From: Bradyrhizobiaceae bacterium
GTDB lineage: Bacteria; Pseudomonadota; Alphaproteobacteria; Rhizobiales; Aestuariivirgaceae
NCBI GenBank assembly: GCA_947475225.1
Contig: CANJMQ010000020.1
Span: forward strand, 1-53,024
Length of the DNA stretch: 53,024 nucleotides
Direction of reading: 5' to 3'
In this document: in pieces, positions 19,917-27,943 of the stretch
Layout of the letters: the number at the start of each line of letters is the position of its first letter
Position numbering within the stretch: position 1 is the first letter of the stretch
Notes under the pieces: model-generated
Seen by the model: only the letters and a program-made list of their open reading frames with translations
Told to the model about the DNA's origin: nothing
Databases searched by the model: none
Made by a program: the position numbers and the translations under genes

Positions 19917-20303
19917 ATGACAAAGCCCCTTTCGCTCGGCCTTCGTGAACGTGTGGTTGCCGCCGTCGATGACGGAATGCAGCGCCGGCAAGCGGCGGAA
20001 CGCTTCGGCGTGGGGATCGCGAGTGCTATCCTCTGGTGTCAGCGTGCGCGTGAGAGTGGGTCGCCGAAGGCGGCCCCGCAGGGAGGCGACCGGCGCTCGC
20101 GGCGCATCGAGGCCGAGCGCGATTTCATCCTCGAGATCATTGAGCAGTCGCGAGACATGACTCTCATCGAATTGCAGGCACAACTCGCCGCGCGTGGTCA
20201 CAGCTTCCCCGTCGCTTCGTTGTGGCGGTTCTTCGACCGACACGGGATCACGTGGAAAAAAAGACCGCGCACGCCACAGAACAGGATCGGCCGGACGTCC
20301 TGA
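19917..20303 (+). CDS. IS630 transposase, first frame (helix-turn-helix part)
   Basis: A 128-residue N-terminal portion with the DNA-binding region of IS630 transposases: [31 protein letters not shown], then a linker ending [11 protein letters not shown]. An AAGGAGG ribosome site lies 9 bases upstream of the ATG. The run of seven A at 20256-20262 lies in the 82-base overlap with the second frame. At that site a -1 slip moves translation from WKKRPRT into WKKKTAH, giving a fusion of about 315 residues, the normal IS630 length. Confidence 0.85.
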   Translation: MTKPLSLGLRERVVAAVDDGMQRRQAAERFGVGIASAILWCQRARESGSPKAAPQGGDRRSRRIEAERDFILEIIEQSRDMTLIELQAQLAARGHSFPVASLWRFFDRHGITWKKRPRTPQNRIGRTS

Positions 20304-20863
20304 AGCACCGACAGGACTGGTTTGATCGCCAACTCGATCTTGACCCCGAACGCCTCGTCTTCATCGACGAAAACTGGACATCGACCAATATGGCGCGCCG
20401 TCGAGGCCGATGCGCGCGGGGCGAGCGATTGCGCATGGGCGTGCCGCATGGAGATTGGAAAACGACGACCTTCGTCGCCGGCCTGCGCACGACCGGCATC
20501 GTCGACCCCCTGGTGCTCGACGGCCCCATCAACGGCGAAGCATTCGAGGCCTACGTCCAACAGGTTCTCGTGCCAACGCTGAAAAACGTCGACATCGTCG
20601 TGATGAACAACCTCGGCTCCCACAAGGGCGTGGCTGTGCGAACAGCCATAGAGGCCGCCGGCGCTGAGCTGCGCTCTCTGCCGCCCTACAGTCCTGACTT
20701 CAACCCGATTGAAAAAGCGTTCTCGCAACTCAAGGCCCACCTTCGCAAAGCCGCAGAGCGAACGCAGGAGGGACTATGGACGACGATCGGGGCTCTCCTC
20801 CCCATCGTCACGTCCCAACACGCGGTGAACGACTTCACAGCCGCCGGGTATGAGTCAAGTTGA
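20222..20863 (+). pseudogene. IS630 transposase, second frame (DDE domain) with catalytic Asp changed to Asn
   Basis: The catalytic domain of the transposase, expressed only by frameshift from the first frame. The first acid is in FIDEN, the third in [11 protein letters not shown]. The second, normally the Asp of the VVMDNLGSHK motif, is Asn here: the codon at 20606-20608 is AAC where GAC is expected, giving [11 protein letters not shown]. The frame is otherwise intact. Loss of one of three metal-binding acids should abolish cutting, so this copy is probably immobile by itself. Confidence 0.75.
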
Positions 20864-20876
20864 ACGGAAACCGCTC
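20849..20876 (-). repeat. Right terminal inverted repeat of the IS630 element
   Basis: Read on the minus strand it begins GAGCGGTTTCCGTTC and matches the left end at 20 of 28 positions. Confidence 0.75.
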
Positions 20877-20913
20877 TCGTGTGCATTCTGCAATACTGGT
20901 TGAAAGTCCGCTT

Positions 20914-22245
20914 TTATCCTGAAGAGTTGGTCAGCGACACTGGTGGTTCCGCTGGGCACCCGCTCTCCAGCGGCTTTCTCGCGAAGCGGTCCTCGGTCCA
21001 TGGCACGAAGAACTGCTGTGAGACGGGCGGCGTGGTGAAGTGGTTCTGGTCGCCAGGCAGCATGACCCGCGCGACGTTGCCGCCGACGGCGCATTTCTGG
21101 GCCTGATAGAGTTGGCCCATGACCGGGGGATTGGTCACGTCCTTGTTGCCATAATAAATGACCACCGGTGCTACGGGCGGATCCTTCATGACGCTCGCGT
21201 CACGCAGGCGCTTCACCCAGGCCTGGGCATTGCCGGCCTGCGGCTTCAGCAGCGACTTGTAGTTGTTGCTGAAGTTGAAGTTCAGCGTGTCGGCGCCAGC
21301 ATGCATGCACTTCTTGCTGAAGATTTCCGTGAGGGTCTTCGCCCCATCGTCGGTGAAGATGTCGTTGAGCTGGAGTTCGGGGTAGGCCGCTTTCAGGGCC
21401 CACATGACCATCGCATAGTGCGTGAAGTTGAACACGTTGTCGGAGAAGGAATCCGCCAGTCCCGACAGCACCTTCTGAGCGCTGGCCTGATCATTCTCGG
21501 CTGCGGCTGGTATCAGCACCTCGACGTCCTGAGGCGCGAGCGCCACGAAGCCCACGAAGTTGACGCCATCGAACGCCGAACCTGGCGCCGCGATATAGTC
21601 CTTGAGGCTCGCTGCCGCGATCACGGCGCCGCCGCCTTGCGACCAGCCATTGGCGACGACATTCTTGTTGTCGCCCGACAGTCCCATGCTGCCCACCGCG
21701 CGTGCCGAATTGATCAGGTCGCGGGCATTGGTGGCGGCGTTGGCGTACTGGTGGATGCCGCCCGCGCCGAGGCCCTGGTAGTCGGTGGCGACCAGCACAT
21801 AGCCATTCTTGATGAACTGCGTGGCGGCGGGAAAGCCGAAGTCTGTCCACGACGTGCCGCCGATAAGATTGTACTCGTTGAGGTCCTGCGCGGGATCCGG
21901 GACCTGCGAGGGCCCGCAGTTCTGCGCGATGCCGGTGGTGCCATGCGCCCAGGCGACGATGGGACGCCCGCCTGCCGGCATTGCGCCGGTTGGTGCGATC
22001 ACCAGCGCCGAGGACAGTGTCTTCTTCTCGGTCGCATCGGAGGACACATAAGCGATGCGCCAGGCTTCGGCGCCCGGGATCTGCGTAACCACGGCTTCCT
22101 TCGCGACCACCGTGCCGAGCGGCTGGTTGGGCGAGATGCTGGCAAGGTTCTGGTAAAAGGGCGGCAACCCCACCTCTGCCGCCTGCACGGAGCAGGCACC
22201 TGCAAACAGACCGAGTGCGGCGATCAACACGCGCGACGTTCTCAT
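20914..22245 (-). CDS. Secreted lipase / alpha-beta hydrolase (secretory lipase family)
   Basis: A 443-residue protein with a signal peptide (ALGLFAGACSVQAAEVG, cleavage about residue 22). The alpha/beta-hydrolase core has PIVAWAHGTTG (oxyanion-loop region), the serine elbow NGWSQGGGAV, a likely acid in YYGNKDVTNPP and the catalytic His in GDQNHFTTPP. The architecture fits the secretory lipase (LIP) family, which hydrolyses acylglycerols or other esters outside the cytoplasm. The ATG is preceded by GAGGA, and an upstream in-frame extension overlapping the gltA terminator is rejected. It stands just beyond the right end of the IS element. Confidence 0.8.
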   Translation of the reverse strand: MRTSRVLIAALGLFAGACSVQAAEVGLPPFYQNLASISPNQPLGTVVAKEAVVTQIPGAEAWRIAYVSSDATEKKTLSSALVIAPTGAMPAGGRPIVAWAHGTTGIAQNCGPSQVPDPAQDLNEYNLIGGTSWTDFGFPAATQFIKNGYVLVATDYQGLGAGGIHQYANAATNARDLINSARAVGSMGLSGDNKNVVANGWSQGGGAVIAAASLKDYIAAPGSAFDGVNFVGFVALAPQDVEVLIPAAAENDQASAQKVLSGLADSFSDNVFNFTHYAMVMWALKAAYPELQLNDIFTDDGAKTLTEIFSKKCMHAGADTLNFNFSNNYKSLLKPQAGNAQAWVKRLRDASVMKDPPVAPVVIYYGNKDVTNPPVMGQLYQAQKCAVGGNVARVMLPGDQNHFTTPPVSQQFFVPWTEDRFARKPLESGCPAEPPVSLTNSSG

Positions 22246-22381
22246 GGCGTCCTCTTTGAAAACCGTTTCAATTTCGCGAACGCTATACAGCCGAATAACT
22301 TCAAAGAGAAGACGGACCGTCTTGTTCTCGGCCCCCACGCCAGAGGGCCGGATGAGGGCGTTTGCGGGGGCGGGGTGAAGC

Positions 22382-22409
22382 AAAATGCCCGGCCTTTCAG
22401 CCGGGCATT
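22382..22409 (-). terminator. Rho-independent terminator after gltA
   Basis: AATGCCCGGC and GCCGGGCATT form a 10-base-pair stem with a six-base loop; on the minus strand it is followed by TTG. It begins 25 bases beyond the citrate synthase stop. Confidence 0.8.
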
Positions 22410-22433
22410 CCGAATTCGGTGAGACCGATGGGT

Positions 22434-23735
22434 TTACTTGCCCCGCTTCGTCAGCGGGACGTAATCCCGCTTCGGCGCGCCGGTGTAGAGCTGGCGCGGG
22501 CGGCCGATCTTCTGGCCCGGGTCCTCGATCATTTCCTTCCACTGCGAGATCCAGCCCACGGTGCGGGCGAGAGCGAAGAGCACGGTGAACATCGAGGTCG
22601 GGAAGCCGAGTGCGCGCAGGATGATGCCGGAGTAGAAGTCGACGTTCGGGTAGAGCTTGCGCTCGATGAAGTACGGGTCCGACAGTGCGGCCTGCTCCAG
22701 CACGCGGGCCACCTCCAGCAGCGGGTCGTCCTTGATGCCGAGCTCGGTCAGCACCTCATGCGCCGTCTTCTGCATGATCTTGGCGCGCGGGTCGTAGTTC
22801 TTGTAGACCCGGTGGCCGAAGCCCATCAGGCGGATGTGGGACGTCTTGTCCTTCACCTTGGCGATGAAGTCCGGAACCTTGGCCGGGTCGCCGATCTGCT
22901 GCAGCATCTCGAGTGCGGCCTCGTTGGCGCCGCCATGGGCGGGGCCCCACAGGCAGGCGATGCCGGCCGCGATGCAGGCAAAGGGGTTGGCGCCTGACGA
23001 GCCCGCAAGCCGCACAGTAGAGGTGGAGGCGTTCTGCTCGTGGTCGGCGTGGAGGATGAAGATGCGATCCATGGCACGCGCCAGGATCGGGTTCACCACA
23101 TATTCCTCGCACGGGACGGCAAAGCACATGCGCAGGAAGTTCGCCGCGTAGGAGAGTGAGTTCTGCGGGTAAACGAAGGGCTGGCCGATGTGATACTTGA
23201 AGGCCATGGCGGCGATCGTCGGCAGCTTGGCGATCATCCGGTGCGAGGCGATCTCGCGCTGGCGCGGGTCGTTGATGTCGGTCGAGTCGTGGTAGAAGGC
23301 CGACATGGCGCCAACCACCGCCACCATCACCGCCATCGGGTGGGCGTCGCGGCGGAAGCCCTGGTAGAACCGGGTCATCTGCTCGTGCACCATGGTGTGG
23401 TAGGTGATGTTCTTCTCGAACTCCTTGCGCTGTGAGGGCGTGGGCAGTTCGCCGTAATAGAGCAGGTAGCAGGTCTCGAGGAAGTCGCCGTGCTCGGCCA
23501 GCTGTTCGATCGGGTAGCCGCGGTACAGCAGCACGCCCTCGTCGCCGTCGATGAAGGTGATCTTGGATTCGCAGGAGGCGGTGGAGGTGAAGCCTGGGTC
23601 GAAGGTGAAGGCCCCGGTCTGGGCATAGAGCTTGGTGATGTCCACCACGTCAGGCCCTATGGTGCCGGATTTCACCGGCATCTCGACCGACTTTCCTGCA
23701 AGTTCGAGGACTGCCTTCTTCGGATCGTCAGCCAT
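22434..23735 (-). CDS. gltA: Citrate synthase
   Basis: A 433-residue type II citrate synthase condensing oxaloacetate and acetyl-CoA, the entry step of the TCA cycle. Family features are [33 protein letters not shown], the catalytic His in [16 protein letters not shown], the second His in [14 protein letters not shown], and the catalytic Asp in [15 protein letters not shown]. It ends YVPLTKRGK. The second of two adjacent ATG codons is chosen because it is spaced better from the GGGAG ribosome site. It probably uses the promoter at 23771-23799 and ends at a clear terminator. Confidence 0.96.
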   Translation of the reverse strand: MADDPKKAVLELAGKSVEMPVKSGTIGPDVVDITKLYAQTGAFTFDPGFTSTASCESKITFIDGDEGVLLYRGYPIEQLAEHGDFLETCYLLYYGELPTPSQRKEFEKNITYHTMVHEQMTRFYQGFRRDAHPMAVMVAVVGAMSAFYHDSTDINDPRQREIASHRMIAKLPTIAAMAFKYHIGQPFVYPQNSLSYAANFLRMCFAVPCEEYVVNPILARAMDRIFILHADHEQNASTSTVRLAGSSGANPFACIAAGIACLWGPAHGGANEAALEMLQQIGDPAKVPDFIAKVKDKTSHIRLMGFGHRVYKNYDPRAKIMQKTAHEVLTELGIKDDPLLEVARVLEQAALSDPYFIERKLYPNVDFYSGIILRALGFPTSMFTVLFALARTVGWISQWKEMIEDPGQKIGRPRQLYTGAPKRDYVPLTKRGK

Positions 23736-23770
23736 CATGGGCTCCCATCTCTGTCTTTTTCTCGTTACGG

Positions 23771-23799
23771 ACTATTGCATCGCAGCATAGAAAGGTCAA
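23771..23799 (-). promoter_or_regulatory. Promoter candidate for gltA
   Basis: On the minus strand TTGACC (23799-23794) and AATAGT (23776-23771) are spaced by 17 bases. Transcription would begin about 30 bases before the gltA start. Confidence 0.5.
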
Positions 23800-23811
23800 T
23801 GACACTGACCT
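23793..23811. promoter_or_regulatory. Operator candidate overlapping the gltA -35 box
   Basis: AGGTCA, seven bases, TGACCT: a perfect 6-base inverted repeat. One arm contains the -35 element of the gltA promoter candidate, an arrangement typical of repression by a dimeric regulator. The regulator is not identified. Confidence 0.45.
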
Positions 23812-23914
23812 GTTGCTGCGGTCGAACTGCATAGCTTCCCGATGCGCGACACCGTGCATCGGCAACAACGCTTTTGCTCACTGGCAGCATGCAGTCTACG
23901 ACCGGAATGTTGCG

Positions 23915-25339
23915 TCAGGACGACGCCTGGTCGCGCAACCGCAACAACGCTTCCTCGCGTCCAAGCACTTCCAGCACGTCGAAGATGCCCGGCGACGTCG
24001 ATGTGCCGGTCAGCGCGGCACGCAGCGGCTGCGCCACCTTGCCGAGCTTCAGACCCTGCGTCTCTGCATGAACTTTCACAGCACTTTCAATGTCATGTGC
24101 CTGCCAGTTCGCAACTTGCTCGAGCACGGGAATGACACTCGCAAGCACATCCTTGCCGCCGTCATTGATGATCTGCTGCGCCTTCCCGTCCATCGCCAGC
24201 GGCCGCTGCACGAACAGGAACTGTGCCCCATTCTTCAATTCAATCAAGGTCTTGGCACGTTCCTTGAGGCCGGGCATGGCGCGCAACAGCTTGGCCATCA
24301 TGGCATCGTCGATCCTCGCCTTCATCGCCTTGCCGCCCTCGGCATGCGGAAGGAAATCAACGAATGACATCAATAACTTGTCGTCAGCCATGTGGCGGAT
24401 GTAGTGGCCGTTCAGATTCTCCAGCTTGGCAAAGTCGAAGCGCGCCGCCGACTTGCCGACGGCGTCGAGGTCGAACCACTCCACCATCTGCTCGGTCGAG
24501 AAAATCTCCTCGTCGCCATGGCTCCAGCTCAGGCGGGCAAGATAATTCCTCATTGCTTCAGGGAGATAGCCCATGGCGCGGTAGGCCTCGACGCCCAGCG
24601 CACCATGTCGCTTTGAAAGCTTTGCGCCATCCGGCCCATGAATCAGCGGGATGTGCGACATGTGCGGCACGCGCCAGCCCATCGCCCTGTAGATCTGTAT
24701 CTGCCGGGCGGCATTGGTGAGGTGGTCCACGCCGCGGATGATGTGGGTGACGCCCATGTCATGGTCGTCCACCACAACCGACAGATTGTAGGTCGGGTTG
24801 CCATCCGAACGCAGGATGATGAGATCGTCCAGGTCCTTGTTCGGAATGACGACGCGGCCCTGGACTGCATCCTCGATCACGGTCTCGCCCTCCTGCGGGG
24901 CCTTGAAGCGGATGGCCGGTTTGACGCCCGCCGGTGCCTCGGACGGATCGCGGTCGCGCCACGTGCCGTCATAGCGGATTGGCCGCTTCTCGGCCTCCGC
25001 GCGAGCCCGCATTTCCTCGAGGTCCTGCGGGGTGCAGTAGCAGCGATAGGCCTTGCCCTGCGCCAGCAGTTCCTCAGCCACCTGCCGGTGCCGGTCGGCG
25101 CGCCCGAACTGCGACACGGGCTCGCCTGCCCAGTCGAGGCCCAGCCAGGTGAGCCCCTCGATGATCGCGTCGATGGCATCGGCCGTGGAGCGTTCCCGGT
25201 CGGTATCCTCAATGCGCAGAAGCATTTTTCCGCCGGTGTGTTTGGCATAGGCCCAGTTGAACAGCGCCGTGCGCCCGCCGCCGATGTGCAGGTAGCCTGT
25301 GGGCGAGGGAGCGAAGCGGGTGACGACTGGCGATGACAT
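23915..25339 (-). CDS. gltX: Glutamyl-tRNA synthetase
   Basis: A 474-residue class I aminoacyl-tRNA synthetase charging tRNA-Glu. The HIGH-type motif is in [18 protein letters not shown] (residues 8-25) and the KMSKS-type motif is KLSKR (240-244). The anticodon-binding helical domain fills the C-terminal third. The start MSSPVV agrees with the family; an upstream extension of 79 codons is rejected. It is divergent from comEC with 97 bases between the starts. Alphaproteobacteria often carry two gltX-type genes, so a second copy elsewhere is possible. Confidence 0.95.
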   Translation of the reverse strand: MSSPVVTRFAPSPTGYLHIGGGRTALFNWAYAKHTGGKMLLRIEDTDRERSTADAIDAIIEGLTWLGLDWAGEPVSQFGRADRHRQVAEELLAQGKAYRCYCTPQDLEEMRARAEAEKRPIRYDGTWRDRDPSEAPAGVKPAIRFKAPQEGETVIEDAVQGRVVIPNKDLDDLIILRSDGNPTYNLSVVVDDHDMGVTHIIRGVDHLTNAARQIQIYRAMGWRVPHMSHIPLIHGPDGAKLSKRHGALGVEAYRAMGYLPEAMRNYLARLSWSHGDEEIFSTEQMVEWFDLDAVGKSAARFDFAKLENLNGHYIRHMADDKLLMSFVDFLPHAEGGKAMKARIDDAMMAKLLRAMPGLKERAKTLIELKNGAQFLFVQRPLAMDGKAQQIINDGGKDVLASVIPVLEQVANWQAHDIESAVKVHAETQGLKLGKVAQPLRAALTGTSTSPGIFDVLEVLGREEALLRLRDQASS

Positions 25340-25436
25340 GAACGCCGTTCTCCGTATTGACTGACGCGTGGGAATTTGATTGCGTGATACGAGCCGCCGA
25401 TTAGCACAACGCCGTGCGGCCTGTAAGGGGAGTGCC

Positions 25437-27623
25437 ATGTCCACCGTCACGCTGGACCATGCGGGAGAGGTCGAAACTCCCCGCGCGGCGTGGCTGGCAC
25501 GGGCGTTCCGCAAAGGTGTCGCAGACCAGCAGGGGCGAAGTTTCCTGTGGTGCGCCCCGGCGCTTGCCGCTGGCATCGGCGTCTACTTCGCGCTCCCGTC
25601 CGAACCTGGGATGCTGCTTCTGCTGACAGTTGCCGCCAGTAGCGCGCTGCTGATGTGGCTCGGCCGGTCTGCCGGTCTGGTGCTGTTGGCGGGCGTCATG
25701 CTGTTGGGCTGTGCGCTGGCGGGCTTCCAATCATGGCTGTCGTCAACGCCGATCCTCGCCGCCACGACCGGCGAGGTGATTGTCACCGGGCGTGTCATCT
25801 CCGTCGACCGCAACTCGCGCACGCGGCTCGTGATGATCCTTGCACCGGAGGAGATCGACGACATCGACCCGGCGCGCCTGCCGAAGCGGCTCCGCCTGTC
25901 GCTGCCGGAGAAGGCTGGTGCCACGCCGCCCGGAGCACGCGTCAGCTTCAAGGCCAGGCTTTCACCGCTGCCCTCTCCGGTGGAGCCCGGCGCTTTCGAC
26001 TATGGCCGCAAGCTGTGGCTCGACGGCGTCGGCGGCACCGGGCGGGTGACGTCGGATGCCATCACGCTGCTCGACGGGCCGCGGCTCTTCGTACATCTCG
26101 AAACCTGGCTCGCCGCGCTGCGGTCCGCCATGGGCGCGCGTATCCACGCCGCATTGGCCGAACCCTATTCGTCTTTTGCTGAAGCGCTGATTACCGGCGA
26201 GCGCAGCACCATTCCGCCGGAGATCAACAAGAGCCTTCTGGTTTCCGGCCTGTATCACATCCTGTCGATCTCGGGACTGCACATGTGGCTGGCCGCAGGT
26301 GGCGTGTTCTGGGCGGTGCGGGCCGCGCTGGCGCTGGTGCCCGGCCTCGCGTTGGGCTTTCCCATTCGCAAGTGGGCGGCTGGCGCTGCGCTGCTGATGG
26401 GCCTGTTCTACATGCTGCTCGCCGAGGGGGGCGTCGCGACCGCGCGGTCCTTCATCATGGTGGCGATCGTGTTCTTCGCCATCATCGTCGAGCGCCCGGC
26501 CGTATCGACGCGCAATCTCGCGCTGGCTGCCGTGGCGATCCTCGTCATCGATCCGGAGGCGGCGGTCGAGGCGAGCTTCCAGATGTCATTTCTCGCCGTG
26601 CTGGGCCTCGTCGCCTTCTATGAATTCTGGGCGCGCTACAAGGCGGAGCGCGGCACGCCGGATACGCCGCACCGGCACTGGGCCTGGCGTATCGCCATCT
26701 GGGCTGTAACGGCCTTCGTCGCGAGCCTTGTCACGTCGCTCATTGCCGGCTTCTCCTCCTCGGTTCCGGCCGCCTATCACTTTGGCCGCATCTCACCCTA
26801 TGGCGTGCTCGCCAATGGCCTCGCCATCCCTGCGGTGGGCGTTCTGGTGATGCCCTTCGCATTGTTGGCGGCGCTCCTGATGCCGTTCGGGCTGGAGCAG
26901 TTGCCACTCATCGTCATGGGCAAGGGGCTGGAGCTGGTGATCGCCATCTCCAACGGAGTGGCGGCACTCCCGGGCGCCAATGAGGTGGTCGCCCGGCCGC
27001 CATCGCTGGCGATGGTGGTGGTTGTTTCCGGCATGCTGCTGCTCTGCCTGCTGGCCGGGCCATTGCGGCTCACGGGACTCGCGGTGATGGCGGCAGGCGC
27101 CCTGCTGGTATTTGCGGCACCGCCGCCGCCGGACTTGCTGATCGAGGCCACAGGTCAAAATGTGGCGCTTCGCGATGTTGCAGGTCACCTCGTGCCCGCC
27201 CAACCCCGCCGCGCCCGCTTCGCCGTTGAAAAATGGCTGCAGGCGAATGGTGAGGAGGCCAGCCTCGGAGAGGCCGCGAGGCGGCCAGCGTGGCAGTGCA
27301 CAGAGGGCCGGTGCACGGCGGAGGTGCGGGGCAGGACCGTCGTCTATGTCACGCGTGGCGAGGGCAAGCAGGTGGACTGCAGGGGCGCGGACATCCTCAT
27401 CGCCGATTTCCCGCTGCGCGGCGCCTGCCGCAGCGTGCCGCTGCGCATCGACCGTTTCGACCTGTGGCGCCACGGCGCATATGCCATCCAACTGTCTGGA
27501 CCGGAGCCCGTGGTGCGAACGGCCCGTGGCGAGCAGGGGCGGCGGCCATGGGTGGTGGTGCCGGAACCCCGGCGCGCGGCCGATTGGCGGACTCTCCGCT
27601 TGGGAGCAAGCCGCAGTCCATGA
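25437..27623 (+). CDS. comEC: ComEC/Rec2-family DNA uptake channel protein
   Basis: A 728-residue polytopic membrane protein. An N-terminal soluble domain with an OB-like region ([19 protein letters not shown]) is followed by the Competence membrane domain with the hallmark [12 protein letters not shown]. Several more membrane helices follow, up to about residue 560. The last 160 residues are soluble but show no HxHxDH metallo-beta-lactamase motif, as in many alphaproteobacterial members. By family knowledge it conducts single-stranded DNA into the cytoplasm. Its stop overlaps the chorismate mutase start (ATGA). The usual neighbour lexA is not here. Confidence 0.88.
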   Translation: MSTVTLDHAGEVETPRAAWLARAFRKGVADQQGRSFLWCAPALAAGIGVYFALPSEPGMLLLLTVAASSALLMWLGRSAGLVLLAGVMLLGCALAGFQSWLSSTPILAATTGEVIVTGRVISVDRNSRTRLVMILAPEEIDDIDPARLPKRLRLSLPEKAGATPPGARVSFKARLSPLPSPVEPGAFDYGRKLWLDGVGGTGRVTSDAITLLDGPRLFVHLETWLAALRSAMGARIHAALAEPYSSFAEALITGERSTIPPEINKSLLVSGLYHILSISGLHMWLAAGGVFWAVRAALALVPGLALGFPIRKWAAGAALLMGLFYMLLAEGGVATARSFIMVAIVFFAIIVERPAVSTRNLALAAVAILVIDPEAAVEASFQMSFLAVLGLVAFYEFWARYKAERGTPDTPHRHWAWRIAIWAVTAFVASLVTSLIAGFSSSVPAAYHFGRISPYGVLANGLAIPAVGVLVMPFALLAALLMPFGLEQLPLIVMGKGLELVIAISNGVAALPGANEVVARPPSLAMVVVVSGMLLLCLLAGPLRLTGLAVMAAGALLVFAAPPPPDLLIEATGQNVALRDVAGHLVPAQPRRARFAVEKWLQANGEEASLGEAARRPAWQCTEGRCTAEVRGRTVVYVTRGEGKQVDCRGADILIADFPLRGACRSVPLRIDRFDLWRHGAYAIQLSGPEPVVRTARGEQGRRPWVVVPEPRRAADWRTLRLGASRSP

Positions 27624-27904
27624 GCAAGCCCCCGCACCTCACCATGAGCGAGATTCGCAGGGCGATCGACCAGATCGACGAGAGCCTCATCAAGACGCTC
27701 GCGGAGCGCCAGCGCTGGGTGGAGAAGGCGGTCGCGGTCAAGAAGCGCGATGGTCTTCCCGCCCGCGACGATGCCCGCCTGCGACAGGTGATCGACCATG
27801 TGCGGGTGCTGGCCCGCGCCCACAACGTCGACCCGGCGCTGGTCGAGACCATGTGGACGGAGATGATCGAGTGGTTCATCGCATATGAGGAACGCTCCAT
27901 CTGA
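27620..27904 (+). CDS. Chorismate mutase (AroQ class, monofunctional)
   Basis: A 94-residue all-helical AroQ-type mutase, similar in size to PchB. It would convert chorismate to prephenate for phenylalanine and tyrosine. Helix 1 is SEIRRAIDQIDESLIKTLAERQ with the catalytic Arg, followed by KAVAVKKRDGLPARDDAR with the conserved Lys and Arg/Asp residues and a C-terminal helix ending MIEWFIAYEERSI. It is translated in overlap with comEC (ATGA), which is not a functional pairing known to me. Whether it is the main mutase or a secondary one cannot be told. Confidence 0.82.
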   Translation: MSKPPHLTMSEIRRAIDQIDESLIKTLAERQRWVEKAVAVKKRDGLPARDDARLRQVIDHVRVLARAHNVDPALVETMWTEMIEWFIAYEERSI

Positions 27905-27943
27905 GGCTCGACGAGGGATGAGACCTTTGGCTAGACTGTGGCG

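Larger units (their letters stand above)
19824..20876 (+). mobile_element. IS630-family insertion sequence
   Basis: A 1053-base element bounded by 28-base imperfect inverted repeats (20 of 28 identical; both begin GAGCGGTTT). It contains two overlapping frames that join by a -1 shift into one transposase. The TA duplication expected for IS630 insertions is not visible: the flanking dinucleotides are TT on the left and TC on the right. This suggests an old insertion or that the true ends differ by a few bases. Confidence 0.85.

Noticed and set aside
20914..22542. 542-codon version of the secreted lipase
   Set aside because: The extra N-terminal 99 codons cross the gltA terminator and hide the signal peptide that begins at 22245.
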